Source: Oegoconia quadripuncta (lineage: Eukaryota > Arthropoda > Insecta > Lepidoptera > Autostichidae). From it: 64,000 nt of DNA. Numbering within the stretch: the first letter of the stretch is position 1; every line of letters begins with the position of its first letter. The position numbers were made by a program, and so were the translations under genes. The stretch covers positions 31,306,778 through 31,370,777 of the forward strand of contig OX438744.1 of NCBI GenBank assembly GCA_949316235.1, read 5' to 3'. Positions 25,230 through 36,734 of the stretch are shown here, in pieces. The notes beneath the pieces were generated by a model. The model saw nothing but the letters and a program-made list of their open reading frames with translations. It was not told the DNA's origin and searched no databases.

Positions 25230-25730
25230 TCGTGGTTCATTCAAGGGACAATGTTTTTTTTTCGGGTTCGTACAATCACACCTGATGTTAAGTGAAGATG
25301 AGGTCGAAGGTGGAAGCGTACTGACCCGGAAACCCCAACACATTTGAGGGACTGGCTATCTTATCTCTGACAACCGGAACACAACAATGCTATTAACATT
25401 GCTGTTTGGCGGCAGATTTTAGATAAGATATCTATATAGTGGTAGCTAGCCAGGTGGACATTTAAAATGCACTACCACCAACCAAACCGACTACTTAAAC
25501 ATGTGCCCCGCTGGGGATCGAACCCGCGACCGCCGAATCGTAAACCCAATGTTGTTTACATTGGGCCACGGAGGCGGTTTAAATGTATACGCTTTTATAA
25601 TAAAGTTCCGGGAGACCAAAATTTGCCCTTAAATTATGTGCCAAAGGCTATTTTTTATAAAATTTCTGACTATCTAGATAACAAGAGTGCTGTGTGGTAT
25701 CGGCACGTAAAAAGAATAAAACCAACCCGT
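25230..25730 (+). mobile_element. LINE RT fragment split by a SINE
   Basis: TCATTCAAGGGACAATG (ending about 25253) and TGTATACGCTTTTATAATAA (from about 25584) are contiguous in the related copy at 1937-2515. A SINE separates them. AATG occurs at both borders as a target-site duplication. The right part encodes IRFYNKVPGDQNLPL and ISDYLDNKSA with deletions. Confidence 0.8.
25258..25582 (-). mobile_element. SINE (family B), nested, near full length
   Basis: The minus strand starts CCGCCTCCGTGGCCCAATGT, has B-box region GCGGGTTCGATCCCC, and ends in AACATCAGGTGTGATTGTAC then an A-run (poly-T on the + strand). Confidence 0.85.
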
Positions 25731-25900
25731 CTCTTCCCGTGGGTGATGTAGAAGGCGACTATGGGACTTTGTATATTTCGTAAGGTGAACCGTGGATGTC
25801 GTTTCAATCATTAAATTAATGTTTGGAACACTCAATCACTAATGTTTGGGATATCTCTGACCACCCCGTTTGGGATAAAGGTCGTGACGTTATGTATGTA
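25700..25900 (+). repeat. Dispersed repeat D
   Basis: GGCACGTAAAAAGAATAAAA, TCTCTTCCCGTGGGTGATG, then TTTGGGATATCTCTGACCAC and AAAGGTCGTGACGTTATGTA. It is the most complete + strand copy. Confidence 0.65.
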
Positions 25901-26389
25901 GATGAACATACAGAATTGAGTAATTTCCAACTGGAGTTCTCTACATAAAGCCAAAATGGCCTCAAGTCAGGTTAACATAACAAATAACCCATATCTACAA
26001 CCAGTAAAAAGCTTTTCCGATAAATATTTTCAAGTCTAAAGCTAATGTAAATAAATGCCCGTAGCGTTACTAGAATTACGTAAGAGCTTACCTTGCACCT
26101 ATCGTTGTGGGCAGGTAGGTATATAAATAACAATTTTATGTAAATACATACAACATTCCTACATGACTCAGTTCAGTCTCCGTTGTTTACCAGCCTGGTT
26201 GTAAATTATACCTACGTCTCACTGTACACGCTACGATCGTGCGAGTTCGGGTCGAACGGTCGATTAGACCTCACTTGGCTTATACCGTCCCAGTTCTATC
26301 AAGAATGCGCTGAGCATTCACTTTATACTAATTGAACAATAAAATGCAGGACAATTAAATATGCTAGTGATCATGTGCTGGAATAAACT

Positions 26390-26629
26390 ATATGCTTTGA
26401 AGTTCTCTCGATTTTTTTTTATATTTCGGACACTTACACCAAAATAAGCAAAGCTTGTACTATGGATACTAGATAACGGATAAAATACATACATAAATAT
26501 TCATATAAACATCCATGATTCTGAAATAATTCGTATTCATCACACAAACATTTACCCCTCGCGGGATTCGAACCCACAACCGTTTGTTTCGCTGACAGGG
26601 TCCCTATCCACTACACCAATCGGTTGTCA
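26390..26629 (-). mobile_element. tRNA-derived SINE (family C), near full length
   Basis: The minus strand has GATTGGTGTAGTGGATAGGG, GTTGTGGGTTCGAATCCCGC, GAGGGGTAAATGTTTGTGTG and a tail with ATCCATAGTACAAGCTTTGC. A and B boxes fit the RNA polymerase III consensus. Confidence 0.85.
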
Positions 26630-26740
26630 CGTTAGGCACAATGAACAGCTAACCTCCAAAGAATGATTCAGCTTTCAGTAACTATCCACCACGGATTGCA
26701 AAATATGTATCAGACTGGTCACTTCACACTCAGACATAGA

Positions 26741-26938
26741 CCACCTGAGGGCGGGTGTGAGTTTTGTTTCGACTTAACTTTACTACCGCGTTCACGTTTA
26801 CGTGACGATTTCTATGAAGAAATATGCACCTCTAGCGGATAGTTTGCAAAACGATTTTTTTCGTAGATACTTTTTGCGTAAACGCGAACGCGATGGTAAA
26901 GTTAAAAACGAGACAAAACTCGCACTTTGCACACTGTA
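26741..26938. mobile_element. TIR element F (about 190 bp)
   Basis: GTGTGAGTTTTGTTTCGACT to ACCGCGTTCACG at the left and GCGAACGCGATGGTAAAGTT to AAACTCGCAC at the right form imperfect inverted ends of about 45 bp. A second copy is at 62341-62523 in a PMCA intron. Confidence 0.75.
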
Positions 26939-27599
26939 TTTACTTATTACTTGATTCTAATGTACCTCCGTGCCTCAATGTAAACATCATCATTGTTGTG
27001 TTCGTTCGGGCTTCCAAGTAAGCGTGCTTCCAAATTCAGCCCCATCTTTACTTAACATTGAGCATAATGACGAGCGATTGGTGTAGTGAATAGTGATCCT
27101 GTCTGCGAAACCAACCAACCAAGGAAATTTCTCGTAAATCATTTAAATATTTTTATACCAGAAAAATGTAAATTTTATTAAAATCGGTATAGTAACTGTT
27201 CGAGTTACTAAATAGTTTCTAAACTCAGACATGATAGAGATTTATGTGAGGAGTCGATTTTTTTCATGACCAGTGATTTTGGAGCTAGTTAGGATACCTA
27301 CCTATATGCCTAGTAAATACTCGCATATCGTTTCTCGCAGTCGGCAATGCTGCAAACTTTAACCCTGCCTCTATCACCTCCCACGTCTTGTACCTATTAC
27401 GATCGTGCAAACATTCACGTAACCCGAGTCGGTTCATTGAACAAAGTGGCATTGCCTGTTTTCTGTCCCCCTTCCGTTTCCATTGCAAGTGGAATGCAGC
27501 TCTCGTCGGGTAGCACGCGAACTGTTGGAATTTGGTATGCGAGACTTGGCACCTTTTGCGTTTGATTCTGTAAAATTTCACCCACACAGCCCATAGACT

Positions 27600-27775
27600 A
27601 GTGAGGGGGCAGAGCGAGTGGGGGCCTGGAGCCGCTTATGCGTTCCCAAGTCCTCCTTACTGCCGAGGAAGGTCGCCGCGGGGTTTCGGTAGGTATGGGT
27701 GGGTAGGGAGGGGAGTCCCACATAACCCTCTCGCCGTCCCCCAGGCGAGCGGTATGCAAAAACGCATACCCCCAC
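27600..27775. repeat. GC-rich dispersed repeat
   Basis: GCCGCTTATGCGTTCCCAAG, TACTGCCGAGGAAGGTCGCC and CTCGCCGTCCCCCAGGCGA recur almost unchanged at 35525-35735. Minus-strand frames are open in both, and their shared PRRPSSAV...RTWERISG residues suggest a decayed coding element of unknown type. Confidence 0.7.
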
Positions 27776-28435
27776 GTAAAAAAAAAGACTACCATGCTCT
27801 TGCTCTTTCCACTACCCTGTGTCATAAGACTATAAAATAGGCGAGAACGAAAGCAGGGAAGTGCACAAAAGATCCCGTTTGGGTCGAAGTGCCTTTGGGC
27901 ATATGTCTGACCTCACGGCAAATATAAGAATACAACAATGTTTGATTTACTGCCCCGAATTAATTCTGTCAACTATCTGAGGTATGCAATAGGCGGGTTA
28001 CCTCATTCTGAGTGGCCCTACCAAGGTCGTTATTTACGTGACCTTGACAGAGCCAACCAGAGTGCAATAAGCTGACAAGACTAGCCAATAACTGATTAGA
28101 TTTTTGGACCATTTATTCTATTATTACATAACATCATTTTAATTACCTGTATAATCACGAATTACGTTCACACCTTCTCAGTAAATGTATAACTCGGTTT
28201 CCCACCGAACAACGTTACGAAAGTTGGCACCATTTATGTGCATTCTTTCTTCAATGGAAAGGATGGAATTCCTTTACGAGAAAACTTCTACATTTATTTC
28301 TCGCTGGAATAGCGTGCCACGCTAAACGTTCACTATGGCGTTTAAAACTTGCATTTTAAATTATTAGGTACTTTTCCCCGACTGCATCAGGAGGGTAATG
28401 TTTGTCGGGTGCATGTAGATTTCTGTTACCTCCTG

Positions 28436-28880
28436 TAGCCGTTTATATTCGATCGATTTTGGGAGTTATGCAAAACAGATAAACCGATTGGGATGAAATT
28501 TGTTATAAATAAGTAGAACATACTCTGGATTAAAAAATAAGATATTTTTTCAATTTCAATTATTTATTTGCAAATCTAAGTGTACAATGATGTCTTATGA
28601 CTATTAACTCTAGGACAATATTTGCACACCACACAGTGGTAGAATTTGCGGAGACAATATAGCTTTAAGAACTTCATGTACCAAATTCCGTTTCATTTCA
28701 TCATATGATAAATGGTGCTTATAACATAGTCGACCTGTTAGGGCACAGCAAATTTATGAGGGCACTGCGCTTATATACAATTCCGATAAAGTGAGTAGGT
28801 AGTTCTCGCGGGATAAACAAATTAGACATATGCGCGATAAAATTAATCCAAGCAGGCGAAGCCGCGAGCGGTAAGCTAGT
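28436..28880 (+). mobile_element. GCTAGT-ending repeat (Helitron-like), interrupted
   Basis: CCGATTGGGATGAAATTTGT and TACTCTGGATTAAAAAATAA are at the left. CTCGCGGGATAAACAAATTA and GGCGAAGCCGCGAGCGGTAA then GCTAGTTA are at the right. About 240 bp in between do not match the other copies and may be a nested insert. Confidence 0.5.
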
Positions 28881-29183
28881 TATTTTTATAAGCTGGAATA
28901 CTTTGCACCTACATAATCATGTGCTCAATGGGCGGGAGGACTAATAAATTAGGTCCTTGTATTATACCTAATGATAATGTTGTTTCGCGCACTTCCTTCA
29001 ATGAAGTCCTCTTTTCTTCTCCTTTGGTTATTAATATGATTTCTAAATTATTTCTGAGTAAACAAGTGGCATGTATTTATTTATATAAATTTGTGTAATA
29101 CATATTATTTAAAATGTATTTATGTTATGGAGTCCATAATATATTATATGTTTTATGTGCATTTAAATTACCTAGTTACAGTT

Positions 29184-29247
29184 ACGTAAAGATATAAATA
29201 CATATACTAAGCTTATAAGCTTAGTATATGTATTTATATCTTTACGT
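29184..29247. repeat. Perfect 64-bp palindrome
   Basis: Two 32-bp arms (start ACGTAAAGATATAAATACAT) meet with no spacer at GCTTATAAGC. There is no mismatch. Confidence 0.95.
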
Positions 29248-29317
29248 TATATAATAATTACCAACTAAAAATACACCCTTATTGCTACGATTAGTGCAAA
29301 TCTCCTCTACTGGAGTC

Positions 29318-29625
29318 TGATTCACACGCCCTCGACATTTCACTGTCGATAGACATCCATAGGTTTGTCACATTTGCACTCGCATATAAATGTGAAAGAG
29401 ATAAATATGTATTGGGGTTTCCGGGTCAGTACACTTCCACCTTCGACCTCATCTTCACTTAACATCAGGTGTGATTGAGGTCAAGTACGAACCCGTCGTG
29501 AATAAAAAAAAATATCCTTATGTCTATCGACAGTGAAATGTCGAGTGGGCGAGAATCGGGTCCCAGAGCAGTGATTCTCACACGTTCGTCATTTTACTGT
29601 CGATAGACATCTATAGGTTTGTCAC
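29318..29625. repeat. Three copies of a 38-bp motif around a SINE tail
   Basis: GACATTTCACTGTCGATAGA then CAT at 29335 is inverted at 29519 (ATGTCTATCGACAGTGAAAT) and direct again near 29590. A family B SINE tail (29413-29512, +) lies between. A single end recurs at 33385-33415. This is probably a TIR element cut by SINE insertion. Confidence 0.6.
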
Positions 29626-29707
29626 TTTTGCGCTTGCTTATAAGTATGAAGGAGATAGACATGCCAATCTTGAACAACAGTGAAATGTCGAATAATATCC
29701 TGGTAGC

Positions 29708-29990
29708 TTCAAACTTCAAGCATTTATTTCAACGTAAGATACATGATATCATTTGTTGAATGTCAATTTAAATCTACTGGAAATAAAAAAGGTTTATTGC
29801 ATTTATCTGTCAGTCGGTATGTCCAAGCTACTACCGCTTCGGAAAGGGAAATCATCTGTGGGAAAAGAAGCATCACAAGAAACCCACAGGATCATTGTTG
29901 TCCTTTTTTTTAAATAAAGTATTTATCTAATACAATTTTATAATTTTGGGGAGCTGGTCGAAGTACACCAAGCGTGTTTGTCATTGTGTG
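29708..29990 (-). mobile_element. LINE 3' UTR copy
   Basis: It is nearly the same as 18680-18960 (ATACATGATATCATTTGTTG, GCTTCGGAAAGGGAAATCAT). No RT codons remain. A deleted trace of the same sequence is at 48330-48410. Confidence 0.75.
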
Positions 29991-30468
29991 TGTGTTTGTC
30001 ATTAGCTTGAATCTTTACCCTAAGGTTTGCATAGAAGAGATCGCTTCTAGCGACAAGGCTGTAATCATTTATGTAGTTTTTATTAATTATGCAATAATGA
30101 GTAGTTATTGATTAAATTTTCTTGCTATTGTAGGCACGTATTTTCATAAAACGCTTCACACGCCGCTGCCAATTCGCCAAGATCATGTGTTGTGTACAAA
30201 AACAATGTAAAAGACATAATTAAAGCAGACTTTGTTGCGGTTTGTGCTAATTCACCTGGCTCGAATAACTGGGTGAAATATAGCCGTCCTATAACTATAT
30301 TTTATTACCTAATAAAAGCTCTAGGCATAACCTTATCCTTGGACAAAAATAAAAAGAAATGCAAATGTTGTTATTTGCGTAAAGTTCACGATGTAGGTAC
30401 TTTGAAAAAAAAATGATAGTTTCTGTAAGTTTCATTGCCTTGACAGGTATCGACAACTTTTTTTTTTA

Positions 30469-30722
30469 TCCATGGACATATACAGACAGCGCCATCTAGC
30501 TCCACATTAAGCAACTAGGCTTGTGTTGTGGATACCAGATGGTTGATACACTACACAAATACATTTTTTTTTTGAAAATAAATACATATATAAGTGAAAA
30601 ACATCCATAACTCGGGTATACATGTCCATATTCATCATACAAACATATGGCCCTAGCGGGATTCGAACCCGCGACCTTTTGGTGTAACAGCAGAGTTTCT
30701 AACCACTACACCAAACAGGCCG
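30469..30722 (-). mobile_element. tRNA-derived SINE (family A), full length
   Basis: On the minus strand CTGTTTGGTGTAGTGGTTAG, GCGGGTTCGAATCCCGC and GGGCCATATGTTTGTATGAT lead to the body and GGAGCTAGATGGCGCTGTCT. It is the same family as 34481-34747. Confidence 0.85.
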
Positions 30723-31065
30723 TCAGTGACCAAACTTGGACAGTGAAAGGTTATCGAAGACCTATTAGTGAAGATCTTTACAACCCACTGCTGGGGTGGG
30801 TGTGGTCGAACAGCAGTCTACAGACAATTTTATTTAAGGAATAATATAACTCGCCTCATAGATATAAACCTGTTGTCAATGTCAGAGGAAGCGAAAGAAC
30901 TTTATAAATTTTATCTCAGGTCCTTACAGACATTATGTAAGCACTAGACATGTTTGTTACCTATGATGAGGCTGATAAGAGCAATACATGTGTGACCAAG
31001 CCTTGCTAAAATTAGTTTAAAAAAAGAAAACGTGGACACTGAAGGGTTATCGTAGACCTAGGTTG

Positions 31066-31385
31066 TATTAATAAACCATTCTCAAGATTGAGAACAGTCT
31101 TGTGACCGGTAAACGTGTTGATTAGTAAACCGAACTTTAGACCTGAAAAGCACGTGCATACTCAAGCAGTACTCAATTGAGAGATGCGCGTAATTATAAA
31201 CGAAACTCAAGACTATCATTCATTCGCCGCTGAGGCGAATACTTGAGAAGTGATCTCAGCTGAGTAGACCTCAAGATTGGTTTATGAATTAGCACGGAGC
31301 TTGAGATAGCGTCAACTGCTTAAGACGCACCTCGGTTGATACGGCCTCAAGACTTGTATTGAGATTGATTTATTAAAACAGGCCT
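31066..31385. mobile_element. Possible TIR element rich in CTCAAG motifs
   Basis: GTATTAATAAACCATTCTCA at the left and, inverted, CTGTTTTAATAAATCAATCT at the right. TCAAG or CTTGAG occurs repeatedly inside. There is no coding frame. Confidence 0.4.
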
Positions 31386-31439
31386 TAGTGTGGTAGATAA
31401 ACAAAGCATTTATTTGTTTATCATCCATCATCAACAGTC

Positions 31440-31560
31440 TTACACGTCCTTACTGTCTCACTGGGGATAGGGCATGGGCCATAATACACCGCGCGGGCCC
31501 AGTGCGGATTGGTTGATTTGTGTCAGACTCCCCCTGTAGGCCAAGTACCAACCCGTTGTT
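31440..31560. repeat. Dispersed repeat with GGCCCGCG core
   Basis: GGGCCCAGTGCGGATTGGTT and TTGTGTCAGACTCC are the complement of the motif at 490-560 (ACACAAATCCACCAATCCGC). Pieces also lie at 18590-18660, 61140-61220 and 63815-63845. Confidence 0.65.
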
Positions 31561-32673
31561 CATAAAAAAAGAGTAGATTTTACAAGTTAATGAGTCGATA
31601 ATCTTATAAAATGTACTTTTCGTTGAAAATTATTTGTCAAACAACAAAAAGCCTGTGTCCGGAACGATGCAGAAAGAAGGCAACTTCAAATAGTATATAA
31701 TTTGTTTGAGATAAGAGGTTGTAACAGTGCCTTGACGTCCCCAAACTCGGTGATGGCCAGGATGCTGTACAAAATTGTGAATCTAGGTATTAAGCGGCGG
31801 TGATGGGGTTTCAAGCAGATACTATGAGGGTGGCATATTCTGTACAGAACGAACCCTCTTAAAAAAATTTATAGATTAAAAAAAAAAGTCCGCTTCTAAG
31901 TCTACACATTGTGAGGGCAAGTACGGAACCCTACACTGCACGTGACCCGACACGCACTTGGCCGGTTTTTAGTTTCTACATTCCTACTATTTGCTCTCAA
32001 CTCGGAAAAATTCCACAATTTCTAATCAACACAAGTCTTTAAAAACCTGAAGAATTAAAAGTAAACCGTATGAAATTCTAATCAATTTGGAATTTAAATT
32101 CATAGACGATGAAAATTATAGACGCCATTTTTGTACATTTGACTTTCAAAAGAAGATCCACCAATAAGAGCGCCCTTCTTGAACATGAAATTCAAACAAT
32201 GTTATTGGTTAATTATTATCCGCTCCAGGAGCATTATCGGCGAAAATGCGGCCTAAAGCCTTTGGTTAAATCGTGTCGTGGGGGTATCTTAATCCACTTC
32301 ACATTAATTAATCCACCGCTGAGTATCGGCTTCCTTATACCCACAATCCAAAAATAGCCAAATGCTAAAAAAATTGTATACAAAATATATTTTATTTGCT
32401 TAACATTTAAAAATATTTCACGTTTTATACGCGGGCGTCAATTTAGTTATGTATAGGTTACACTTAATATTATTGTCGCTTAGTTAATTTATGCGTAGTA
32501 TAAGACTTCATTATATAATCGAGCAGGTGTGCTATAAAATTTGCGTCAGGTTTTTTTTAAATTTATTTACATTCAATTTGAGGTGTTTACATAAAAAGGA
32601 GAAACAGTAAAGGGGAAAAAATACATGTGCTCAACATCCACGCTACGACAACATGGTTGACTCGTTGGATCTA

Positions 32674-32812
32674 TAAATAAATAAATAAATAAAATAGCCT
32701 TAGACATACACACAGCGCCATCTAGTTCCACACTAAGCAACTGTAGGCTTGTGTTGTGGATACCAGATAGTTGATATACTACATAAATACATTATTTTTT
32801 TTGTAAATAAAT
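32674..32812 (-). mobile_element. SINE (family A) 3' part
   Basis: AATAAATAAATAAATAAAAT tail, then CACAGCGCCATCTAGTTCCA and GGATACCAGATAGTTGATAT. It is 5' truncated (no A or B box). Confidence 0.8.
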
Positions 32813-34480
32813 AGATTGGAGAAGTGTGGGTTACTTGATATTTATCACTCCTTGTAAATATTCGTCAATTTAGATACTTACATAACGTCACAACCGTTAT
32901 CCCAAATATCTTATACATATCTCAAAGCGTTCGACAATTACATTGTTTTTGTAAAAATATTGCGACACGGTCGCAAATCGGTAATTAGTAAAAACAATGA
33001 AACAGAAGCAACTTCAATTGTACAGTGCGAATTTTTTAAATGGGCGTGCATGGCCAAATCCGAAACTATCGGGAATAGCGAAAAGTACCTACTCAAAAGT
33101 ACAGATCAAAGAAGTAAGGTTATTAGCGCGAAAAACATACTAATACAATGTATAGCAAACAGCCATCTTGAATTGGTTAAGGAGTGCAAAACGGCGCGAT
33201 ACACAAACTAGTCGACAGAGGCGCAGCAACAGACAATGTAGAGGAACACAAATAAAGAAAACAATTAATGGTGCGTTCTCAAATTGACAGTATCGCTAAT
33301 AAGGAACAAATTCTGGGAAGTAATGACATACGGCACTTTCAGTTTGATCGTGCACATTTTTTAATAATCTCGTACAATTTTCGACAAAGTGAAACGTCGA
33401 GTGCGTGAGAATCCCCTGTCAGGATCCGTTGATCACGTTTCTCATTTGTTGAACGAGAAAAACATATTTGTATCCCTACTTCTTCTCTTCTTTGCGTTCT
33501 CCACTATTGAATAGTTCTTCAACACACTTGTTTCTTATCCTCACGCTCGCATTGTGACGCAGTCAGGCCTTTCTTTTTTTTCCAACTCTCATTTTTCCAG
33601 TATTTTGCCCATCATAACTGTGAAGTAGTTGATATACTATCATGCCTCAAAACATGTCCCAAATGTGCAACCTTACACTATGGAATTGTAGGCACAAGAT
33701 CAACTTTCTTCGACCACGTACCTACTACATATGTTTAATTTATCTTTTGATATCCTAATTGAACGACAGGGAGACGAAAAGGTCCTTATTTACAGAAATA
33801 AATTAAAAATTGTTATCGTCCTATCTGAGAGCGACGAAATAACTTTTTTTACGACGATAAATATTCATAAACCGGCGACGGGGTGGCTGGGAGCTTGACG
33901 GGTTCTTTTAGGGTTCCTTCGGATATCCAAGCCCTTTTAATTTTGGCATATCAGCGTATCTTACCTACCTATTTATTGGTTTATTCATGGTAAGACAAAT
34001 GAGTAATCATTCGGTGGAAAATGATCACTATCTGTCGATGATGGCAGCTGTAACCTCCGTGGACTGGTAACCTCTTAAATATAAGGATGAACTTACAGCT
34101 GTTTGTAGAAGGAAGATCTAATGAATAGTGATCAGTATACGTAGTGATACAATGCTCGGCTTAGAAGGTGCGAGCTTCTATTGTTGGGTTCTTATCTACC
34201 GAGAGAAGAATAAATTATAATGGTCCAAATTATTGTTTCGAAAAAAAATTTCGACTGATATAAAAGTGACCGATAATAAAAAAATTTTTTTTTTTTCTTC
34301 GGTTATATTTTTTACGTTGAATGACCTATAATTTTGTTTTCACTGTACTTTCAAAAAATTGATTAAAGGTATTCCACGCTGACCATAGTATTAAAATAGA
34401 AATACTTACTAAACAAATTGACAAAAAGCTATTTGCAAAGTCACAATTTTAGATGCTCCTTGTGATGACGACGACGACGA

Positions 34481-34747
34481 CCTGTTTGGTGTAGTGGTTA
34501 GAAGCTCTGCTGCTATACCGAAAGGTTGCGGGTTCGAATCCTGCTAGGGGCATATGTTTGTATGATGAATACGGACATGTGTACCCAACTTATGGATGTT
34601 TTTCATTTATATATGTATTTGTTTACAAAAAAAAATGTATCTATGTAGTATATCAACCATCTGGTATCCACAACACAATCCTATAGTTGCTTACTGTGGA
34701 ACTAGATGGCGCTGTGTGTATGCCTAAGGATATTTTATTTATTTATT
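34481..34747 (+). mobile_element. tRNA-derived SINE (family A), full length
   Basis: A box TGGTGTAGTGG (34487-34497) and B box GGTTCGAATCC (34531-34541) fit RNA polymerase III consensus exactly. The body has CAACCATCTGGTATCCACAA and the tail is TATTTTATTTATTTATT. It is the best-preserved member here. Confidence 0.9.
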
Positions 34748-35098
34748 CTGTACCAATATAAGTACTCTTCAATTGTTTTTCGCGAATCACCAAAACCTTA
34801 TTGAATAACCGACCATATTTTTAATTGCCATTACGTAAGGTAATTTCATTCATTCATCATCACCATTAATCATTCGATTGTATCGGCGGCGGAACCACAA
34901 ACTGTCAATACGTACGAGAACGAGCGTGGCAGTTAAATGCATTACGATGACAGATGGGCTTGTTGGGCGCCTGCGCTATGGACTTAACTCTGTGATGGAT
35001 GTTTGTTACTGCAATGTCAATAACTCGCTTTTTGTCCATCGGAGTGCTTGCAGGGTAATATTGGCAAAGATTTATGTTTAGGTAGATAAGATAATATC

Positions 35099-35252
35099 AC
35101 CATCTTATCTAAGTCTGCCGTCAAACGGCATAGTTGTGTTGGTGCCTGAGATAAGCGAGCCAGTCTCCCAAATAAGATGGGGTTTCCGAGTCAATACGCT
35201 TCCACCTTCGGCCTCCTTCATGCCAAGTGATTCCCCGTTGTTCATAAAAAGA
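35099..35252 (+). mobile_element. SINE (family B) 3' part
   Basis: ACCATCTTATCTAAGTCTGC to GTTGTTCATAAAAAG. It has an internal deletion relative to other copies and is 5' truncated. Confidence 0.75.
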
Positions 35253-35524
35253 TATTCCCATCAATTTCTGAACCGTTTAATATTTATCTTGTGAGTGGGC
35301 AATTGTCAAAAAGTATGGAAACAAAATCATTAAATAATGTTACTATATTAAAATATTCGTAACGTTTCGGTAAACATTGTACCAGTAGGTATAATAATAG
35401 TTACAATTGACAAAAGTATGGGTAGGTTACTACATTTTTTTCTCTTCAGTTCCTAAATTAAAATAGAACTTGGCAATAATCATATCACACCTCATATCTT
35501 AGATTACTATTTTTCTCAGTCAAA

Positions 35525-35735
35525 ACTCAGGCCCCGGGTACGGGCCTCCCCTTGTGAGGGGAGTAGGGCAGGCGGGGATCTGAAGCCGCTTATGCGTTCC
35601 CAGGTCCTCCCTACTGCCGAGGAAGGTCGCCGCGGGGTTTTAGTGGGTATCCCTCCCGACAGGGAGGGGTGTCCCACATAACGGTCTCGCCGTCCCCCAG
35701 GCGACCGGTATGCGTAAAGCATTTCACCGTGTAAA
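35525..35735. repeat. GC-rich dispersed repeat, second copy
   Basis: This matches 27600-27775 (GCCGCTTATGCGTTCCCAGG, CTACTGCCGAGGAAGGTCGC, CGTCCCCCAGGCGACCGGTA). It lies about 800 bp upstream of PMCA exon e1. Confidence 0.7.
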
Positions 35736-36533
35736 AAAAAAACAAGGTATACGCAGCAAAACAGTTTGATAGTGGCGTAAAGTTTTATTGTATGAATTGC
35801 TATGCCGTGACGCGACTCGCAGCCGATAGCGCGTGTCTTTATTGCTGGCGCGTTCAAGCTCATCTATTATGAATGGGAAGGAATGCGTCGCCGCGTAGCG
35901 TCCATATAAACTTTACAATCGTATTTACGTGTTGAGTGTAGCTAATTCTATAATGTAGCCGTATTAGCTTTCAAATTTTCAATAGGTAATCGTGATAACC
36001 CTCTTAATAAGTTAGTGTACCTATTTAACACATTACCGGCCACGGCATACCTTTTACATGGCTGCATCATAATGCAGCTATATAAAAGTTCGTATCTTCG
36101 ACATTTGTGAATCGATTTCAGTAATTATTTTTTGTTTCTAAGGGTAGGTGCCTACCGCCACGGTGGTCCCATATAAATTTGGTGAAGATCTGATGATGCA
36201 CTTTACAGATAAATACCGAAACCTTGCCGAAGTCGGTTGTTCTACAAACTTTTATTGGTTCAAATATTCAGCATAATATTGGTGAAAGCAAAATTTTTTT
36301 TTATATTTCTATTAACTTTTTACTTACCAACTGTCCTTTGTGTACTTATAAATTATGGAAAGGACTACCATACAATGTTTTCCCTCCAAAGGCACTGAAA
36401 GCTATAATATGATATGGGTCTTGCAAAAGCGCGAGAAAAAGACCGACAATACATGCACAGGCCACCTGATATTCCTTGTTTGTATGTTTTTATTTGTACT
36501 TATTTCTAACTGTAACATTCATTTTGTCCCCAG

Positions 36534-36734
36534 GTCTTAGCGGCTCGAAAGCGGACCTGCAGCACAGGCGGGAAGTGTTCGGTTCAAACCTGATCCCGCC
36601 AAAGCCTCCCAAGACCTTCCTAACGTTAGTATGGGAAGCCCTGCAGGACGTAACACTAATCATCCTCGAAGTGGCCGCCGTAGTCTCGCTAGGGTTGAGT
36701 TTCTACAAGCCCCCCGATGACCCGACTGATGCTG
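36534..36734 (+). CDS. PMCA: PMCA exon e1: N-domain end and membrane segment 1
   Basis: Exon of 201 nt, entered in phase 1 after TTTTGTCCCCAG and left in phase 1 at GTAAGT. It encodes [19 protein letters not shown] followed by IPPKPPKTF, a conserved PMCA signature just before M1. Next come the [15 protein letters not shown] and VSLGLSF stretches that form M1. The G of the first Gly codon must come from an upstream exon that I could not locate. Confidence 0.95.

Noticed and set aside
34481..34560. tRNA gene with perfect A and B boxes
   Set aside because: The sequence continues into a SINE body and AT-rich tail shared with several other copies, and the cloverleaf is incomplete. It is the head of a SINE. 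The same applies to the heads at 9692, 11351, 26390, 30469 and 48449.
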